Below, in pieces: positions 61,956 through 64,000 of a stretch of DNA of 64,000 nucleotides (the first letter of the stretch is position 1; each line of letters starts with the position of its first letter). A model generated the notes under the pieces. That model ran no database searches and was not told the DNA's origin. It saw only the letters and a program-made list of their open reading frames with translations. The stretch covers positions 434,001-498,000 of the forward strand of contig NZ_JAGILA010000002.1 in assembly GCF_017874595.1 (NCBI RefSeq), given 5' to 3'. The stretch comes from Sinorhizobium kostiense. GTDB taxonomy: Bacteria; Pseudomonadota; Alphaproteobacteria; Rhizobiales; Rhizobiaceae. The translations under genes and the position numbers were made by a program.

Positions 61956-62358
61956 GCCGAGTGCTGGCGATTGAGTCTAGCTTGCCCGATTTAGTCATGC
62001 CTTCACCCGTTCGAGCGATAAGGCAAATCCGTGCTTCACAACGATCCTCCCGGTGACTGCTGTGACTTGCCGTGGCTCAGTAGTCGAGTGAGCAGACCCA
62101 AGGAAATCCAGGCAGCTTTCCGGAGCTTCCGTCTCCGGCTCCCTGGTTGCATCACGGCTGCGCTCGATGGTTCAGCCTGCTGACAGTCGCGAGGCGGCAC
62201 ATAAATATTGCCCTGGTCGCGGGAAAGGATCGTTAACGCCGAAATCATCTGTCTGCCCCCTCTCGCGCTTGGTCGCGCGGTCAGGTGCAGGGTCGATCAA
62301 AATGGCGATTCGGGTCCTAAATCGCCTACTGGAAAAATTCCGAAATCTTCTAAATCCA
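61956..62358. other. 403-base stretch without a gene
   Basis: It lies between the membrane-protein start and the end of the winged-helix gene. Nothing recognisable. Confidence 0.4.
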
Positions 62359-63897
62359 TCAGCCTTCCTCTAGTCCCGCCTTTCGCAGCCCTTCGAGCAA
62401 GGCGTCGGTCCTTGTCGGGTCCTTTGCGGGCTGTCCGGACTTGATGCGGGCGATCGTAACCGCCGGAGTGAGCCGCTTGAGGTCATGAAGGAACCGATGC
62501 GCCTCTTCCATGCGGCCGAGATGAGCGTTCGCCGCGATAAGCACCCAGAGGGTCGGTTCGAAGTTCGGATTGCTTGCGAGCGCGCGGGCGGCCCAGGCAA
62601 TCGCCTCGGCGTAGTCTCCGCGAATCCTATGGACGTCCGCGATCCCGCAGAGCGAAAAATGCGCGCCGCGGTCGCCTGGACTCAGTCGGTTTGCCCTTTG
62701 AAAAAGGGCGAGCGCCTCCTCGAGGCTCCCGCAATGAAGATGCGCAAGTCCCGCCCGGACCACGACCATCAGGTTGTTCGGGTTGGCTTCCGCCGCGGAT
62801 TGCAGGACCGCCACCGCCCAGTCGTAGTCCTTTGCTGTCTGCAACAAGGCGACGCCGCAATGCGCCATCACCATCCCATCCCCGGCCGCGTGTTCGAGGC
62901 CCCGGCGCGCCAGCGCCGCGCATTGCCGCACGTCGTCCTTGCCGAGCGGTGGCCAGCCCATCGTGTGCCGATGTTCGAGGGCCCAGGCGGCATGGGAAAG
63001 CAGGAGGGCGTTGTCAGGCTCGGCCTCCAGCCCCTTCATCAGGAGCGCGTAAGCCTCCGCGTTTTCCTTCTCGGACTCCGTCGAAATTTTTGCCAAGGCC
63101 TGCAGATAGATGTCGTAGGCTGCGACGCTTCCAGACCGCTCCCGCCGCGACCGCTCGATCTCTGCCGCCTGGATATGCGGTTCGACTATCGTCGCGACGC
63201 TCTGGGTGATCTGGTCCTGGAAGTCGAGCAGATCGCCGATTTTGCCGTCGAAGCTCTTGGCCCAAAGGTGTATTCCACTGTCGCCGTCGACGAGATGTGC
63301 CGCGATCCTCAGTCGGCTTCCCGACCGCCTGACGCTGCCTTGGAGGAGATAGCTGACGCCGAGTTCCTTTGCGACGAGCCGCACATCCCGGAAATTTCCC
63401 TTGTACGCGAAGGAGGATTGGCGGGCGACCACCGCGAAGCTTCTAAAGCGGCTGAGGGCGATGATGATGTCGTTGACCACGCCGTTCGCAAAATAGTCCT
63501 GGTCAGGGTCGCCGTCGAGATTGGCAAAAGGCAGGACCGCGAGCGCTGGTTTGATCGGCATCACTTCGGCGACGTGAGCCGCCCGTGGAGATGCAATGAC
63601 GAGGCGATAGCCGATGCGCGGTATGGTCGTGATCCACTCCCGCCCGTCCGGAGCAGGGCCGAGCGCCTTGCGCAAAGAAGCGATCTGGACGGTGAGATTG
63701 CTTTCTTCAACAATCGTGTCCGGCCAAGCTCGTTCCATCAGGTATGCCTTGGAGACGACTTCGCCCCGTGCCTCCAGCAATACTCGAAGAAGCGCAAGGC
63801 TGCGGTGACCAAGAGTGACGGACTCGCCGTTCCGTCGCAGCCGGCTGCGGTCGGGATCAAGCACGAAGTCACCGAAGGCATGCAGCGGTTCCACCAT
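62359..63897 (-). CDS. Winged-helix (OmpR/CadC-type) regulator fused to TolB-like and TPR domains
   Basis: The 512-residue protein starts MVEPLHAFGDFVLDPDRSRL with ATG at 63897. Residues ~1-100 are an OmpR/CadC winged helix: GHRSLALLRVLLEARGEVVS, WPDTIVEESNLTVQIASLRK, GREWITTIPRIGYRL. The TolB-like part (~120-245) has PALAVLPFANLDGDPDQDYF and LGVSYLLQGSVRRSGSRLRI, and TPRs follow. The second half is the same module as in the cyclases of this window, so the DNA-binding domain takes the place of the cyclase. There is no membrane helix, unlike CadC. Confidence 0.87.
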   Translation of the reverse strand: MVEPLHAFGDFVLDPDRSRLRRNGESVTLGHRSLALLRVLLEARGEVVSKAYLMERAWPDTIVEESNLTVQIASLRKALGPAPDGREWITTIPRIGYRLVIASPRAAHVAEVMPIKPALAVLPFANLDGDPDQDYFANGVVNDIIIALSRFRSFAVVARQSSFAYKGNFRDVRLVAKELGVSYLLQGSVRRSGSRLRIAAHLVDGDSGIHLWAKSFDGKIGDLLDFQDQITQSVATIVEPHIQAAEIERSRRERSGSVAAYDIYLQALAKISTESEKENAEAYALLMKGLEAEPDNALLLSHAAWALEHRHTMGWPPLGKDDVRQCAALARRGLEHAAGDGMVMAHCGVALLQTAKDYDWAVAVLQSAAEANPNNLMVVVRAGLAHLHCGSLEEALALFQRANRLSPGDRGAHFSLCGIADVHRIRGDYAEAIAWAARALASNPNFEPTLWVLIAANAHLGRMEEAHRFLHDLKRLTPAVTIARIKSGQPAKDPTRTDALLEGLRKAGLEEG

Positions 63898-64000
63898 GAC
63901 GAGAAATATACCCGATAGCTCGACACTGGGGAACCGACGGCGAAGCACCGTGGCGTTTCACGGCCGATCGTCGCCGTCGCGGGACTACAGGCGAAGCGCC

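Noticed and set aside
62485..63918. Long plus-strand reading frame (477 codons)
   Set aside because: It is the antisense shadow of the winged-helix/TolB/TPR gene; the composition is Arg/Pro-rich with no motif.

Overview
The window looks like an accessory region of an alphaproteobacterium of the Rhizobiales, probably a Mesorhizobium, Ensifer or Rhizobium relative. The evidence is the moderately GC-rich coding, an orphan flagellin with Rhizobiaceae-type ends, two LexA boxes of the alphaproteobacterial form GAAC-N7-GAAC, an SOS-type SRAP gene, and many class III cyclases fused to TolB-like and TPR domains. The genus is an inference. I see no rRNA, tRNA or CRISPR. Roughly a quarter of the loci are truncated, frameshifted or chimeric, so this is an old duplication and insertion zone.

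Layout. 1-1.1 kb: decayed copy of an SOS cluster plus a secreted cysteine protein. 1.3-8.2 kb: an RTX protein and a minus-strand group of secreted proteins (cysteine-rich paralogues, a SEL1-repeat protein), with a truncated LuxR gene. 8.3-10.5 kb: IS630 remnant and a full-length LuxR regulator. 11.4-15.8 kb: two frameshifted Calx-beta/seven-blade propeller genes followed by a chimera of DsrE, cyclase and ankyrin pieces. 16-20.6 kb: V8-like protease, a cyclase pseudogene lacking its catalytic domain, and a small SnoaL/ankyrin/YHS operon. 20.6-25.7 kb: cyclase, a second mosaic, the third Calx-beta/propeller gene and an intact DsrE gene. 26-29.3 kb: transglutaminase-like protein lacking its catalytic Cys, LuxR gene, large flagellin. 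29.5-35.4 kb: zinc-ribbon and very small coupled genes, secreted proteins, LuxR gene. 35.4-37.1 kb: tyrosine recombinase. 37.3-42.3 kb: two cyclases with Mrr, RTX and cyclase remnants between and beside them. 42.6-45.6 kb: DNA ligase remnant and a divergent LexA-box cluster (zinc ribbons, SRAP, secreted nuclease). 46-54.2 kb: PanE-like reductase, cyclases, ClpP-like periplasmic protein, FMO gene with an in-frame amber. 54.4-63.9 kb: NIPSNAP/TetR pair with a nested operator, ABC exporter, RpiB, membrane proteins, and a winged-helix/TolB/TPR regulator.

How the parts may work together. Five intact-looking cyclases and one winged-helix protein share the same TolB-like plus TPR half, so a common sensing or scaffolding half is joined to different outputs. 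Four loci have a LuxR-type HTH; three of them share the same unusual HTH type. Five clean CCC-N4-GGG dyads and one degenerate one lie only upstream of genes for secreted proteins, suggesting a regulon possibly read by those LuxR proteins; this link is inference. The SOS cluster joins a LexA box to an SRAP DNA-damage protein, a nuclease and zinc-ribbon proteins.
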